This document shows, piece after piece, positions 33,984 to 46,882 of a stretch of 64,000 nucleotides of DNA. Source of the DNA: Antedon bifida (taxonomy: Eukaryota > Echinodermata > Crinoidea > Comatulida > Antedonidae). A model generated the notes under the pieces. That model was given only the letters and a program-made list of their open reading frames with translations. It searched no databases and was not told the DNA's origin. Positions within the stretch are counted from its first letter, which is position 1. Each line of letters starts with the position of its first letter. The DNA lies in assembly GCA_963402885.1 (NCBI GenBank), contig OY727100.1, positions 13,857,395-13,921,394 of the forward strand, given 5' to 3'. The position numbers were made by a program, and so were the translations under genes.

Positions 33984-36900
33984 ATGCCGGACTGGCCAAA
34001 TAAACTGGTTTAGGACCCCGCAATAAAAGTGTGCTTATAGTGGGGACTTTTTTTGGGGAACTATTTTTATACTGTTATGATGATACAGTAGTAGAATGTC
34101 TATGATAAGCTTGACTTGTTGTGGTCTATAAACCATGTCAGTATTGTCCTCCATGATCTGTTCTGTGTTGATTATAGTTTTTGGACAGGCTGCAATTATA
34201 AACATTCTCTTAATTTGCTTAAATACCAAAGAATTAGTTAAATTTATTGTTATTTCTGACACTATATATATACATTTAGGGTAATGATAATGAACCCTTT
34301 TTTCAAAAGCCCTCAAGAAAGATATCGCAGACAAAAACATTCATCTCCAAACTGCGCTCATTCGTCTGTCCACAACCAAAACTTATGTAACTAACATACC
34401 CTAAACCGAACAAACAAAGTTCACATTTAGTATGATGCCCACTAAATATTTCTGCCTGTATGTACATATGCTTTTGATACTTTTATGTAATATGAAATTA
34501 ATTTTTATGTGGTGATTGACACCATATATTTATATTCATCCATCTGGTATGTCACTCAACAGAAGATTATGGTATTGTTATATAAAGTGGTTTATAAGAT
34601 ATAAATATTTGTCTTTGTTTATATAATTTCATTATCCACAAGATCCATGTTTTCACATTAAACCAAAGTTACCCACAACATTACAATCATCAGTTTATTT
34701 TATATTTCATATACCTGCATAAATTTTAGGTTAAAAACATTTTCTATAAAACAGAAACTGAATGCGTTAACATTTTATTTACAAGCACCAAGGCTTAGCA
34801 AAACAATAGTTTTCGAGAATTCGGGACCTCTTGGAACATAATATAATTCAAGTTTTAAGATAATTTCTTGTTTTTAGAGTCCACTTTTGAAGGTACAGTT
34901 ATTACCAATGTTGGATGAGACCAACCAATTAATTAAAATAAATTTGATTACACCTTTTTTATGATTTAATCATTTTCATCAGTTATGTTTTAAGATAATA
35001 CTTTAAATAAAATAATTAATTCACTTTCACTCACATTCTTTAAATTTTTTAAATAAATCTTTATAACACTGCTTTAAAATCTTAAAATAAATAATAAATA
35101 AATTATGCATAATTGCAAAATTTCCTATATTTAAAAAATACTTTAAATGTTTAAAACTGAAAATTCAGAATCACAATATAAGTGTGATTATCGACAACAA
35201 ATTTAATGTTAATTTCTAAGAAACTTTAGCTGATTTTACATATATTACGTTAATGAGATATGTATCTATCCTCAATTATCTACAATTTATCACTCTTTCA
35301 CAAATTGACACTACTAGATTTCAAATGTATAGAATATAATAACCATCTTTGATTTCCTAAATGCTAATTACATTTATGTTCTAGAAATATTGTGAAGGTT
35401 TTGTTTTTTTCAATTTATTTTTGGTTCCCATCATTTTTCAAATTGAAAATATAATATTTACAATTCCCACTTTTTGTAGTGAAATAATAAATATAACTTA
35501 AATTAAATAGATTTCAAAGTTTTATTCTAAAATATTCGCAATATACTGACAATTTCGGACCATGTTTTCTTTGATTGGTTATCCAGTTCTGTTTTCATTC
35601 TTTTACTCTAGCGCCCTCACTCATTTTATAAAAGAGTGAGCCAAAGCCAATACATAATAGAAATGAGTGGAACAATAAATAAATAGATTTGATGAATTAT
35701 AGATCTGGACGGACGGATGAAGAGTTTTTTTTTCAATGCTACTAGTAATCCACAACCTAATAAGGTGCTTTCATTTTTTCAAAGGGACATTTGAATAGTT
35801 TTAACAATTGTCACAGTAGAGTGTACATAATGTGCAACAAGTCTTAGTGCTGCTGTACCCTGTAGTCTTCCCACTTAAACATGACCACTCCCACTCTTAT
35901 GGGAATTAATAATTAAGAATTTATTTTTTTATGCTTTTAAATATATATTTAGCATTTTTTAACATAGATAAACCAATTTGACCTTTCTCACGCTCTTTGT
36001 GTACTTTGCCCTTTTAAATACTTTCAGATAATTAATTATCCGAAGGTGGTGATTTGTATGCATAATTTCATAACGAGCCTATGTTATGGGAAACCCTTAT
36101 GCTAAGCCCCTATGGAGTGCTACAGCTGTTTGTTTTCCAGACTATCTGTACCCGTTACAAGTGAACTTGAAACACCTCCAAAACAAACGAACCTGTATGC
36201 TTAGAAAACATGAATGAACTTTTTTTTAAATGAAATTTCAATTAGTTTTCTATAAAAGTTTCTTAACCAGTTATCCTTTGGGGAAGTTTGTGTGTTAATT
36301 AATGACCCAATGACGATTGGCAAAGATCAAAGTGAACTTTTCCTGTAAATTGAATATGCATGTATGTAGTTTCATAACCGCCTCAGGCAAATGTGTTAGT
36401 TTACACTGTCCTGTATCGCCTAGATACAACATGAAATGTTTTAAAAGTGATGCATCCATGGCAACACGTTCAAATCTTTTGTAAATTTTAAGCAATTGGA
36501 GATGACAGTTTGAAGTTCAACCTGCCTAAATGATGTCAAATTAAATAATTGATAGAAACAGCTGCAATTATTAATACTGAAACTAAAAATTCTACCATTT
36601 TTGGAAATACTTAATTTCTTTAATGTTGTCTAATGCCGTGTCGAAAACGCAAGGTTTTATTTTTTCTCTCTGTTAATTTCACACAAACAGAATGGGAATA
36701 AAATTTCGTGTGATTTCAAAGATTGTAAACCTAAGAATGATTTATTTTTAGTAAAGATAAAAAAAGGTTAAGAATCTATCAAGTGCATCATTAAATAGTA
36801 ATTAAATTATTTTGATAATCTCACATACTTTTTGTTTACTACTACAATTGCTGATTAACGTTAGCTGACTATTATTTATTTTTTCAAACTTTCAATGAAT

Positions 36901-38040
36901 GTTAATCAAGTTCAACTAATTTGTTTGTTGATCTAATCACCAGGTCTTTCACTGTAGGCCTATGTCAGTGTTTAAACTGTTTAGCGTTGCACTAAACAAC
37001 ACTGAAATAGCAAAATGTTGCAGTATTTTGACTAAAATCATTGTTATAAAAATACTAATAATTTGTTTTTTTTGTTTTTTGCACTGTGTTTTTGTTTTAT
37101 TTACTATTCATACATGTTTTATAGTTGTTTATCCCAAAGAATTGTATTTAATTATTTACATAAAATATTTGTTGACAATTATTAATTTAACATACTGTTT
37201 TGCTTTTTAAAATTATTACTAATTATTTTGTTATACTTATAATTAAAAGAAAAATAATGCTAAAAAGGAGGAAGAACAGCATTATTTTTCTTGTTATTAT
37301 TTATATAAACTTATTGTTATTATATATGTAAAGAGTACATTTTTTCTGGTTATTTTAGCTTTTTGTTTTTTTCGCTAGTTTTTCCAAACTGACGGTTAAA
37401 AACCAAATATTGTCTGTTACAAAAGTTTTTATTATATACATTAAGTGCTTATAAAGTGTTCTCGATTTTAAATGCAATTTAGGTAATTTAATTTTTTACT
37501 TACCAAGAAACAGATTGCTATTAAACCTAAATATTGGGAAAACTAGCCAAAACATCCAAATGCTGTCAAATTAGACGATTCACAAATGCCAAAATGTAAC
37601 TATAAAAATATATAAAAAATCACAAAAGTCCCCCAAACTCAGGGAAAAATTTTGTGTTTAAGCTTTTATGACTATATTACGTACACCATGATCACACTAG
37701 CATGTGAAAGCATTGTATGTCGGTAAGATTATCTCAGGAAATTTACCTGTAATTTGTTGCATTTGTGAATCGGGTGTTTAATATTATGATTAATTAAATT
37801 TCTACTAATCATTCCATCTTCCATTTAGTTTGTATTCTACATAAAGTGTTTTCAAATCATAAATATATATTTTTTAAATTTAAACTCATACAAAACACTG
37901 ACATATTCAATGTTATATACTTTATTTGCTGTGTTGTTTTGTAGATACATAAAATGTTGATAAAATAAAGTTTTACCAAGTAAATTATTGTTGTTGTTTA
38001 TTATCATTGTTACTCTATTGTTATTCTTAAATTTCATACT
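33984..38040. other. Intergenic, no gene seen
   Basis: About 4 kb of very AT-rich DNA downstream of the gene. Long A/T runs, no repeat family recognised and no ORF with protein-like composition. The patch 36030-36200 is slightly more complex. Confidence 0.5.
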
Positions 38041-39320
38041 TCATTTCATTTCATTTCAAAAGACATTTATTTTCCTCCATAGCAATACAGTACAAAATAA
38101 TAAACAAAAATGGTAAGGAATATAAAAAAAGAAATAGATGTTTGTTGGATAAACAACAGAAAAGTGAATTTTAGAAAATTGGCTATGGAGGAAGGCATAA
38201 TCCCGAGAAGATGAGGAAATCTTGTGCTGGGTATGCCTATGCAAATAAAATGGATAATTGAATAAGAGTGGAAATAAAGAGAAACAAACAAGACAAAAAA
38301 ACGCACACAAAAGGAAAAATAAAAAATAAATAAATAAATTAATTAATTAAAAAAAATAAATAAAATAAATAAATAAATAAATAAATAAATTGATAAAAAA
38401 TAGATCAATCAAATTGTAGAATCAGAAAATAAAACTCAAAAACCACAGTAGATCAATGTTCAGCAGCGTAAATCAAATTGCGACATTCGATTGTTGTCTT
38501 TTTAATACTTTAACATTAGGTGTTGTTTTAATTTTTTGGAAAATAAAGAAATTGAAACAGCATTTGTAATTGGGGGTGGTAAACTGTTCATCATTGATGG
38601 ACCGGAGTATCTAATACTGTTTTGAAAATAATTGGTGTTGTGGATAGGTATGTGTATATTAGTTCTAGAACGTGTAGGATAATTGTGAATAGAAAAATTC
38701 GGAATAAACATATTGTTTAAATGATTTGGAGAAGTGGAATGCAGGGCGGAGAATACAAATTTGCCTTGTTGCATTATGTTTATATCAATGAGTTTGAGGA
38801 GATTAAGTTTGGAAAATAAATGGGAAGAATGGGACCGCGGTGGAGCGCCAGATATAATCCTGATAGCCTTCTTTTGTATAATTTGCAGTTTACTGAGGTT
38901 GGATACGTAAGTATTGGCCCAGACAATGTTACAGTAGCTCAAATAGGGAAGAATGAGGGAGCAGTAAAGGGTTCGAAGAATATTAAGGGGTACAAATGAG
39001 GATAACCTAGAAATGATACCAACGCTTTTGGAAGTTTTATTCTCTACTTCTTTAATATGATTTTTCCATGTTAGATTGCTGTCCATAACTACACCTAAAA
39101 ACTTAGCTGATTGAACACAAGGTATATCATGGTTGTCAATGGTAATTCTGTTGGCTGATAAGTCAATAGATTTTAATAGTTGTGGGGTCCCAAAGAGGAT
39201 GAAGCTACATTTTTTATGATTAAGAGAAAGTTTATTAGCTGCAAAATATTGGGACAAATTTATCAAATTGGAGTTGACTGTATTGAATAAGGATTGGACA
39301 TTTTTGTTAGAATAAAGATA
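38041..39320 (-). mobile_element. 5'-truncated LINE of a second type
   Basis: A minus-strand non-LTR element. The 3' end is at the left: a tail of (GAAAT)n, seen on the plus strand as TTCATTTCATTTCATTTC (38041-38058). It is preceded by a 3' UTR of about 450 bases with an (AAAT)n run at 38316-38400, and then the end of ORF2 (stop at 38502). Coding similarity stops near 39315, so most of the element is missing. It is unlike the 1552-5102 element in sequence and tail. Confidence 0.8.
38502..39266 (-). pseudogene. LINE reverse transcriptase C-terminal fragment
   Basis: A 254-residue open minus-strand reading; the frame stays open to about 39315 (SNKNVQSLFNTVNSNLINLS). It holds the end of the palm and the thumb of a LINE reverse transcriptase: NKLSLNHKKCSFILFG (11-26), KFLGVVMDSNLTWKNHI (55-71), LYCSLILPYLSYCNIVW, then LQIIQKKAIRIISG. 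The catalytic YADD motif would lie upstream and is absent. Intact as far as it goes, which suggests a fairly recent truncated insertion. Confidence 0.8.
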
Positions 39321-40487
39321 CTAATATTTTGAATCGTTATTTGATATTAAGTAAAATAATATTTGTATAAATTCATTTAGTGCTCCCAGAAGGAAGCCCA
39401 CTACATTTATTTTCAGAAAAAAAAAAAGTTTTCTGGATGTGCTATATAGTATTCGGAGAACCTACTCAAGTAGTTTCTCCTTTAATTATATAATTGGGAA
39501 AATTAATTCAATTAAGTAAAAGCACTTACAGAGCTTTACACAACAAGGTTGCCTAAATTTTTGGGTACTCACCAGGAGCGGATCCAACATTGTGTAGGCC
39601 TACAAGGAAAGGGGAGTCAAAAGGCACCAACAATAGGCTGGGATTGTGTATTTTTGCATGCAAGTACATTTGTGCATTTTATTGTTTGTCGGGGTTTTAC
39701 CATAAAATCTGATACTGGATTCAGTTCTAACTACCAAAAATCTAATTTTTAACAAATGTCGACAAATGAGGACTGTCATATAAATCCACAACACACTTTG
39801 CTTTACAATTCAACCCACCTAACCAGCCAAGTAACTTTCTAAAATTAAATTACCATACAGGTGAGTTATGTTAATTAAGTGTGAGTCACAATGACTTCTG
39901 GGATTGCTCACTGCGAAACTAAATTTAGTTTCTTTTGCAAAATTTATACAACAGGTGATTGGATCTTGTGTTTTTCCATTTGTCGTACTTTCCCAGGCCT
40001 AATCATTCCCACTGGAATATTGGCAATGTACTTTATTTGATTATAACATTGACAATGATTATGAGGGCATAATTTTAACCGTCAAAAATAATCATTTTGA
40101 ATGAAAAATATATGTGACATTCACGTATGTATCCCAGTAGAATTTTAATGTATTTCAAGATAATGCTGATCCATATATTGATAACTAAATTAAAATTTTA
40201 CAAAAATACAGACCCTTTCATTGGCGTATTAACTATTATGTTTGTTAAGATAAGCTGAAAAAAAGTAAAGTGTACTGACTACTATAGTATTTACTGGTAT
40301 ATGGCAGTCTACAGAAGTCTACAGATTGTTCAACATTTCAAAAATTGTAATTTGTACATAAAAAATATATAAATATTAAATTGCTTTAACTGGACATAAA
40401 CTCTTGAATAGGTTTAGTTGATGATAATAATTGCATATTTATAATTCTACCCTTAACAATTAGATAGCATTCATTAAATGCTCAGAA
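39321..40487. other. Intergenic, no gene seen
   Basis: About 1.2 kb of AT-rich DNA with a poly-A run at 39418-39428. Short open stretches at 39549-39794 occur on both strands and look like chance. Confidence 0.5.
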
Positions 40488-40672
40488 TCAAGCCCTGCAT
40501 TCAGATGCGGAATCGGGCTCTTACTTAGGCCTACCCAAGATCAGGCCCCTAAAGATGTGGGATCAGGCCCTTACATTACCCAAAATCAAGCCCTTTCATA
40601 CACAGGATCAGGCCTCTCCAAATGCGAGATCAGGTTCATACTTATACAGGATCAGGCCCATATATACTCAGC
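40488..40672. repeat. 22-bp tandem array (GATCAGGCCC)
   Basis: About eight imperfect units of roughly 22-28 bases, each starting with a form of GATCAGGCCC (AATCAAGCCC, AATCGGGCTC, GATCAGGTTC) and often ending ATACACAG or ATGCGA. An open stretch that begins here is a by-product. Confidence 0.75.
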
Positions 40673-41394
40673 CTCAGTGGCGGCAGGGAGTAGCACCAGT
40701 ATGCTAAAACATGGCCAGGTGGGAACACATGTATTTCAAAGTGTTTGTGATGTTATTTCTTTTATCAAGTGCTCCCTCTTTGTCCAACTCAGATGTTGCA
40801 CAATTGTTTACAAGATGAGAACTACTACTCATAATCATCTTTAGTATTGATAAGAATGTTGACCACCAGTTTAAATGTCATTAGAACATTATTTTGGGGA
40901 GGGGTGTAAGTTTATAAACATTAGCACCCTGTTCCACCACTGTCATTCCCACTCACCATCTATGCATCATCAAACAGACATTGTGATGCTACCTTTGTTT
41001 GCATCATCTTCCTCCAATCATAATCTGTAGTAAATTGATAGGTAATTTTTCCTGCTTTAATTTTCACTTGTCTTAATATTTGTCTTTCAGCAGTAAATAT
41101 TATTTCTAACCTCCTGTCAGCCATCAGTGACTTGCTTCCATATATCAGTTGAAAACAAATACCATATCACTGCCTATTACCCATATCTTAATCATTTTAT
41201 CACATTCCAACGTTTCCATTAATTACATAAATCTTATCGTACATCATCCTGGTTGGATTCAGCACGATAAATCAATTAAGTCTTGATTTGAAATAAACAA
41301 TTTATTCCACTGAAAGTGCAGTCAAAGGATTATGTTGTAGTCTTTGGGTTCTGACATGTCTTGAGCCATTGCATTGCATTTTTAGAAAAATAAG
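40673..41394. other. Intergenic, no gene seen
   Basis: About 700 bases between two arrays; no gene or repeat supported. Confidence 0.5.
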
Positions 41395-42235
41395 TATGAT
41401 TATCAAATATTAAGTAACATTGCTGAATAAGTACCACTGTTAAATAAGTACCACTGTTGAATATTAAGTATAAACACTGTTGAATACGTACCATTGTTGA
41501 ATAAGTATAAACACTGTTGAATATTAGTAACATTGCTGAATAAATACCACTGTTAAATAAGTATCACTGTTAAATATTAAGTATAAACACTATTGAATAC
41601 GTAACACTGTTAAAGAAGTAGAAACACTGTTGAAGAAGTAGAAACACTGTTGAAGAAGTAACGTTGCTGAATTAGTACCACTGTTAAATAAGTACCACTG
41701 CTAAATATTAAGTATAACATTGTTGAATAAGTAACACTGTTGAATAAGTATAAAGACTATTGAATAACTAACACTGCTTAATAAGTACTGTTAAATAAGT
41801 ATCACTGTTAAATATTAAGTATAAACACTATTGAATACGTAACACTGTTGAAGAAGTAGAAACACTGTTGAAGAAGTAGAAACACTGTTGAATAAGTAAC
41901 ATTGCTGAATTAGTACCACTGTTAAATAAGTACCACTGCTAAACATTGTTGAATAAGTAACACTGTTGAATAAGTATAAACACTATTGAATAACTAACAC
42001 TGCTTAATAAGTACTGCTGTTGAATAAGTATCGCTGTTGAATAAGTAATACTGGTATAACATACTCGTGTCAAATTAGTAACAAAGCTACATTAGTACCA
42101 CTGTCAAATAAGTAAAACTACTGAATTTAAGTAACCCTGTCAAATAAGTAACAATGCTAAAAAAGTATCTCTGTCAAATAGGTAACTGGTGAATGTATAG
42201 ATCTGTCAAATAAGTATGGCTTTTGAAGAAGTACC
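41395..42235. repeat. ~17-bp tandem array with ~238-bp higher-order repeat
   Basis: About 45 units of 15-19 bases built on AAGTANNACACTGTTGAAT (variants AAGTACCACTGTTAAAT, AAGTATAAACACTGTTGAAT, AAGTAACATTGCTGAAT). A block starting at 41559 (AAGTATCACTGTTAAATATT) recurs almost unchanged at 41797, so a set of about 14 ordered variants was duplicated as a block. The right end (42060-42235) is more diverged (CTGTCAAATAAGTA). Confidence 0.85.
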
Positions 42236-43636
42236 ACTTTTGATATTCTACAATCTATATCCACAATTGGCCACTGACCTGTAAATTCAGAAAATACATT
42301 TAATGATTTAATTAAGAAATATTAATATCTGTATAAACACATTTATTATTCACACTATAATAGTTGAATAGTTTACCTGAATTACTAGGCTTTATGTCTG
42401 GGAGCTAAAATTTGATATAATGGCTGAACAGCTTCTAATTATTATTTTATCTACAAACAAACTTGTGACTATTATTATGATTGATGATGCAGCATTCTTT
42501 CAGGACATTATTTAATTATTATTATTGTACCTACAAAATTTCTCAACTGTTATAAAAATGCAAATTATAAGCTAAGGGTTTAATCGTGAATTGTTCCTAA
42601 AAGAAATTCCCAGGCCGTCAGCAACGGTCTGGCTAGGTTTTGACAGTTTCGTTGGCTACTACACTATTCATTCGTTTTTTCCTCATTTTTGTCAGATTTA
42701 TGTGCATCGCCCAGAACTCTTGGTGCCTAGAGAGTTGAAACATCTCACTTAATTACTTGAACATAGCTCCATTCCATATGCAACTCAGTTAATCATAAAC
42801 TATGACGACCATGTCATCAGACACAAAAGAAAAACAAATTAAAAATGCCAGGAGCAGAGAGGTACACTGAAGGACTTAATTCCACATCTTTGAGAGGGCT
42901 GTGATGTCATAAGTAGGGGTGCTTATTCTTCAAGTGATTCGTTTTCTTAACGAATGATTAATAATGTATATGACGTAAACAGATGGATTTAACTAAACTC
43001 CAAAACAAACATGTATTGATGTATGAGGTATAACTACATGGATTATGTTTTTAACTCATAAACAAATGTAAACATGATGTGCTCATTGATTCATTGCCAG
43101 GGAAAGGAAAGGGGGTAGGAGAGATATAAATGTTCCATAGTTTTACATACATGGGGGAGGGGGGTTCAATAAATGGAATGGAAAATAGCTTGTAAATTCT
43201 TTATTATACCATAGAGATATTATTGTATTTCATGCTCCCCAGATATTCCCAATTCCTTTAAGCCTGTTTTCCAGACGACGTTGAGTTGCGGCAAGTTGTA
43301 TTGAATTAACCATGTTCAACGATTTTACAGAAAAACAGAGGTGGGGGTGTGCTGTTGTTCACAGGCACTGCCATGGGTTCATGAAGGACCTAATCCGATT
43401 TGTCCTCAATTGTGGATAAATATTATGATAGAAACAAACAAATACCAACAAGTTTCTACCAAATCTCAGACCTGCACTCTTGAGATCTACTCAAACCAAA
43501 CTCATAGTAGATGTATGTTTTATTGATCAAAGAATACTGGTGGTAAGTTCAAAAGCATTATCATTGCCCCTCATTACCTTCCCATTTTATTTAAAATTCA
43601 TCTCTGACCAAACTATTCTTCTCTAAAGCTCTCTTA
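42236..43636. other. Intergenic, no gene seen
   Basis: About 1.4 kb. A modestly GC-richer patch lies at 42610-42740. No exon, RNA or repeat family supported. Confidence 0.5.
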
Positions 43637-44335
43637 GGCCCTGTTTCTGCTGCCAAGAAAATACCGTATTTTATACGGTATTTTTTGAATACCGTATTTA
43701 TACCGTATTTTTTTGGCAGCAGAAACTGCGCTCATAAAAAAAATACCGTATTTTGTATACCGTATTTTCCCCACAAAATTTGTGGATAAAATACGGTATT
43801 TACAAATTTATACCGTATTTTTTGTACCCCTTTCTGCTGCCAATAAAAATACCGTATTTTTTTTTTACCTGCGACATGAGGTAAACATCGTTTTTTTATT
43901 TTCTATCACTGTCAGCTGTTTTACACACGTGTATAGATATATTCGGCGAAAATGTGGAGCGAAGACGTCACAGTATTTACTATATAAATCTGTGTGGGGA
44001 AGGAGGGTGTGGGGAAGGAGGGTGTGGGGAAGGAGGGTGTGGGGAAGCTAAATGTCCGGCCAACAAAAAGGTAATCAAAGGGACAACCACATTTATAAAG
44101 ACTATCACTAGGGCTAGCCTGTTGAAAGTGAGCCGTAAAACTTCCCTTATTGCGACTTTTAATTATCGACCAAATAAATGAATGGCAATTTGGGTAAAAA
44201 AGATGAAATTTAACACGACCACCCAAGAAGTATTGTTAGCAGAAACGGGGTACTAAAAAATACGGTATAAAAAATACCGTATTTTATACCGTATTTTTAT
44301 ACCGTATTTTGAGCAGTTGCAGCAGAAACAGGCCC
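43637..44335. mobile_element. PIF/Harbinger-like element with ATACCGTAT arrays
   Basis: A 699-base element with ends GGCCCTGTTTCTGCTGCCAA and, inverted, GGGCCTGTTTCTGCTGCAAC, flanked by TTA (43634-43636 and 44336-44338). Both subterminal regions (43668-43865 and 44255-44312) are packed with ATACCGTAT or its complement ATACGGTAT, often as hairpin-capable pairs such as ATACCGTATTTTATACGGTA. TTTCTGCTGCCAA recurs inside (about 43712 inverted, 43830 direct). The middle has a 15-bp unit GTGTGGGGAAGGAGG three times (about 43993-44044). Open stretches on both strands span this repeat but look like decayed or chance reading frames. No transposase. Confidence 0.8.
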
Positions 44336-44338
44336 TTA

Positions 44339-46333
44339 TAGACTCATTATGAAGAATGCGGAATTTTAAGTTATGTTCATGAAGGTAATAATAAATGTTG
44401 TCAGCCCTGATTTGATAATGCAAACAGGTGTTAGCATAGCCTAGGGCAAACTTGCCATGATAACAAAAAAAATAAAAAATAGGTTAATTGCTCTAACGAT
44501 ACTGTGATATCCATATAATGCCCTACCTCTAATACACAACACCTTTACAAATGATAATGAATATTAATGTATGCATAATTGTGTGAATAATTAGCTGAAA
44601 TAGTGGTTTTATAATAATGTGATATTGAGGGAAATTGTGCAGTTATTGTATATTGTAAATTTATCTAATAGGAGTGTAACAAAAATATTCTTGTATTTAA
44701 TGCCTAGATTTTATTCTCATAGTCATTATCATTACTTTTATAATAAATTTCATCTTTATCATAATCATTGTATTATCATTACTTAAAATCATCACCTTCA
44801 CTAATCATTATCACATTTATATAATTGATTATTACATCATCGTCTTAATCATCTATACTTGCACACTTTTGTTATCATTATCATATCATTGTCATCATTA
44901 TCATGTGATCATTTACCATCTTCATAATCATTATCATCACTTTCATAATGATTATTACATTATTCTTGCCATTAGCCTTATATTACTATCCTTATTCCAA
45001 CCTAAGCATTATTATCTGCATTAAAAAAAATATTATACTTCTAATCCTCTTACTGTAGTAAGAATAAGATGAATGTTATTTTCAATGAAACATTAAAAAA
45101 AAAACTTTACCAAGAGGAAATTTCATATCATTTTATACGATTTCCTTAATAACTAAGAGTATTGCTAATAAGAAACGTTATAATCATTTATTTAACACAT
45201 TGAAATCAAACTAATTTGTACACAAAAGAAAAACAAGACTCCAGCACCATGTCGTTTGCTCCCTTGGCAATCCTTATGCGAACATTTAACAACATATTGC
45301 CCTTACTTTGATTGCAAACTCTGTCGCTCGTCTTTGATGTTTATCGTCGTAAAAAAATGATATAGGTATAACACTGGCATACTTCAGCACATGTCGACAC
45401 ACAACTCGCAGAGCGCGTTAAATAATCATCGTTATTATGTGTTGTTCTAATTCCGTTGCTTCTCTTCAAGGTCATTAATAATTTTTTCTGAATACATTTT
45501 CTTATTTTTAAAGTGATATCATTATCCTTGGAGATGTTCTCCTTGTCATGAAAAAAAATTTATCAATTTATAAAATGTTATATATAATAATATAGAAAAT
45601 TACTAATGTGGGAGTTGACCTTGAAACTGTTCATTGTGTATACTCCCTCTAGTGTTCTACCGACAACAATTAATTATCATGCGGCCTTGGAGGGGTAAGT
45701 AGTAAAGTATATTAAATAATTAATGATAAATTTATTTATTTTATCGAAGGTTGAAATCATTATGTTTTTTTTTGTCTTATGAGGATTTTCTAATAATTAT
45801 TTTTAATGGAGAATCTTACAGTATCGAGATGTTATTGTATTATCGTTATAATTATTTGTTATCATAGTTTTCATTCTAATAATAATAATAATAATCATTT
45901 TTATCATTATCTATGATAATGATGTATGTTGTACATTGATATCAATTTTATTTTTCATTATCATAATATCAACATAGTTACTAATAATCATCATTTTGAT
46001 ACGAATTGATTTCTCATTTTTGTTATCAATATAGTTATCATAAGCATCATTGTCATCATCATTATTATCATAATCATCGCCATTATTATCATTATCATAA
46101 TATTTACGTTTCATTTATATTTCTTTATAGTTTCTTATGTGGTGTGACATATAAGATTTGTTGATCAATTGATCAATATATTTAATTAAATCTATTATAG
46201 GAAAGTAGTTATTTAACTTAATTATTATATTTTAAAATTTAGATTTATTTTCATTAAGCAATACTTCTTAAAAGATTTAAAGTTTTAAAGTAAACAGAAA
46301 AATATATTTGTTTTTTTTAACATAATGTAAACT
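44339..46333. other. Intergenic with degenerate ATC/ATT-rich DNA
   Basis: Two stretches rich in ATCATTATCAT-type sequence (44690-44960 and 45880-46110) look like decayed trinucleotide repeats; an acidic Asp/Asn-rich minus-strand open stretch at 45911-46114 is a by-product. The patch 45230-45480 is more complex. A CTCF-like motif is at 45642. Confidence 0.5.
45642..45655 (-). promoter_or_regulatory. CTCF-like motif
   Basis: The minus-strand sequence ACACTAGAGGGAGT matches 11 of 14 positions of CCASYAGRKGGCRS, including CACTAGAGGG. Intergenic. Motif only; no evidence of use. Confidence 0.35.
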
Positions 46334-46579
46334 ATGATAAGGTCATTGACATGCTCTCAGTATGACCCCTACAACATGGTATTACCTTCGTATAATCATT
46401 ACAGTGTTATCCCACATGATACGCACATTAGAACACGGATTACGCCGGTTGTTACGGTCTCGGCACAACAGGCAGTAGTCTATATCTCTCGTTGCATTTT
46501 AACTACCACTGGCTTTAACATCTCGTCGTATCAGATTCATATAAATCCGCGGTTCTTATGATCTTGCGTCTGTAATTAA

Positions 46580-46674
46580 ACTTTATGGACTTTGTTAAAA
46601 TGATTCTACTGCAGGAACTGAACCAGAATTACAGCAGAGACATAGCAGAATCATTTTAACGCCCATAAAGTTTC
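46580..46674. mobile_element. Small hairpin element flanked by TTAA
   Basis: A 95-base imperfect palindrome. The left arm contains ACTTTATGGAC and GTTAAAATGATTCT; the right arm is AGAATCATTTTAACGCCCAT then AAAGT. The two arms pair over about 27 bases with a 3-base bulge. TTAA sits on both sides (46576-46579 and 46675-46678). It may be a piggyBac-type miniature element or another structured repeat. Confidence 0.5.
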
Positions 46675-46743
46675 TTAACCAAACCCAATCATTCATAATT
46701 TTACTTTACTTTTTTTTTCCAAGATTATTCCAATTCTTAATAA

Positions 46744-46882
46744 GGAGCTTTCAATTTGTGATGACCTAGGACCAAGGAACTAGTTACGTCATGTTTATTC
46801 AGTGTACGTCAATATAGTTTATAGCGTGTTCTAGGTCCAAGAACAATATGAGTGGGTCCCGACTCCTAGGTCAAAAGCTTCC
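46744..46882. repeat. Possible inverted-repeat element
   Basis: The left end GGAGCTTTCAATTTGTGATG then ACCTAGGA, and the right end (other strand) GGAAGCTTTTGACCTAGGA, are related inverted sequences. A second inner pair, CTAGGACCAAGGAAC and its complement-like GTTCTTGGACCTAG, is also present. About 139 bases, no ORF. Single copy in the window. Confidence 0.4.

Noticed and set aside
43713..44226. Open frames on both strands with repeated CGEGG or FPTPS units
   Set aside because: They come from the 15-bp GTGTGGGGAAGGAGG triplication inside a transposon.
45911..46114. Asp/Asn-rich minus-strand open frame
   Set aside because: Low-complexity ATC/ATT repeat; no protein-like composition.
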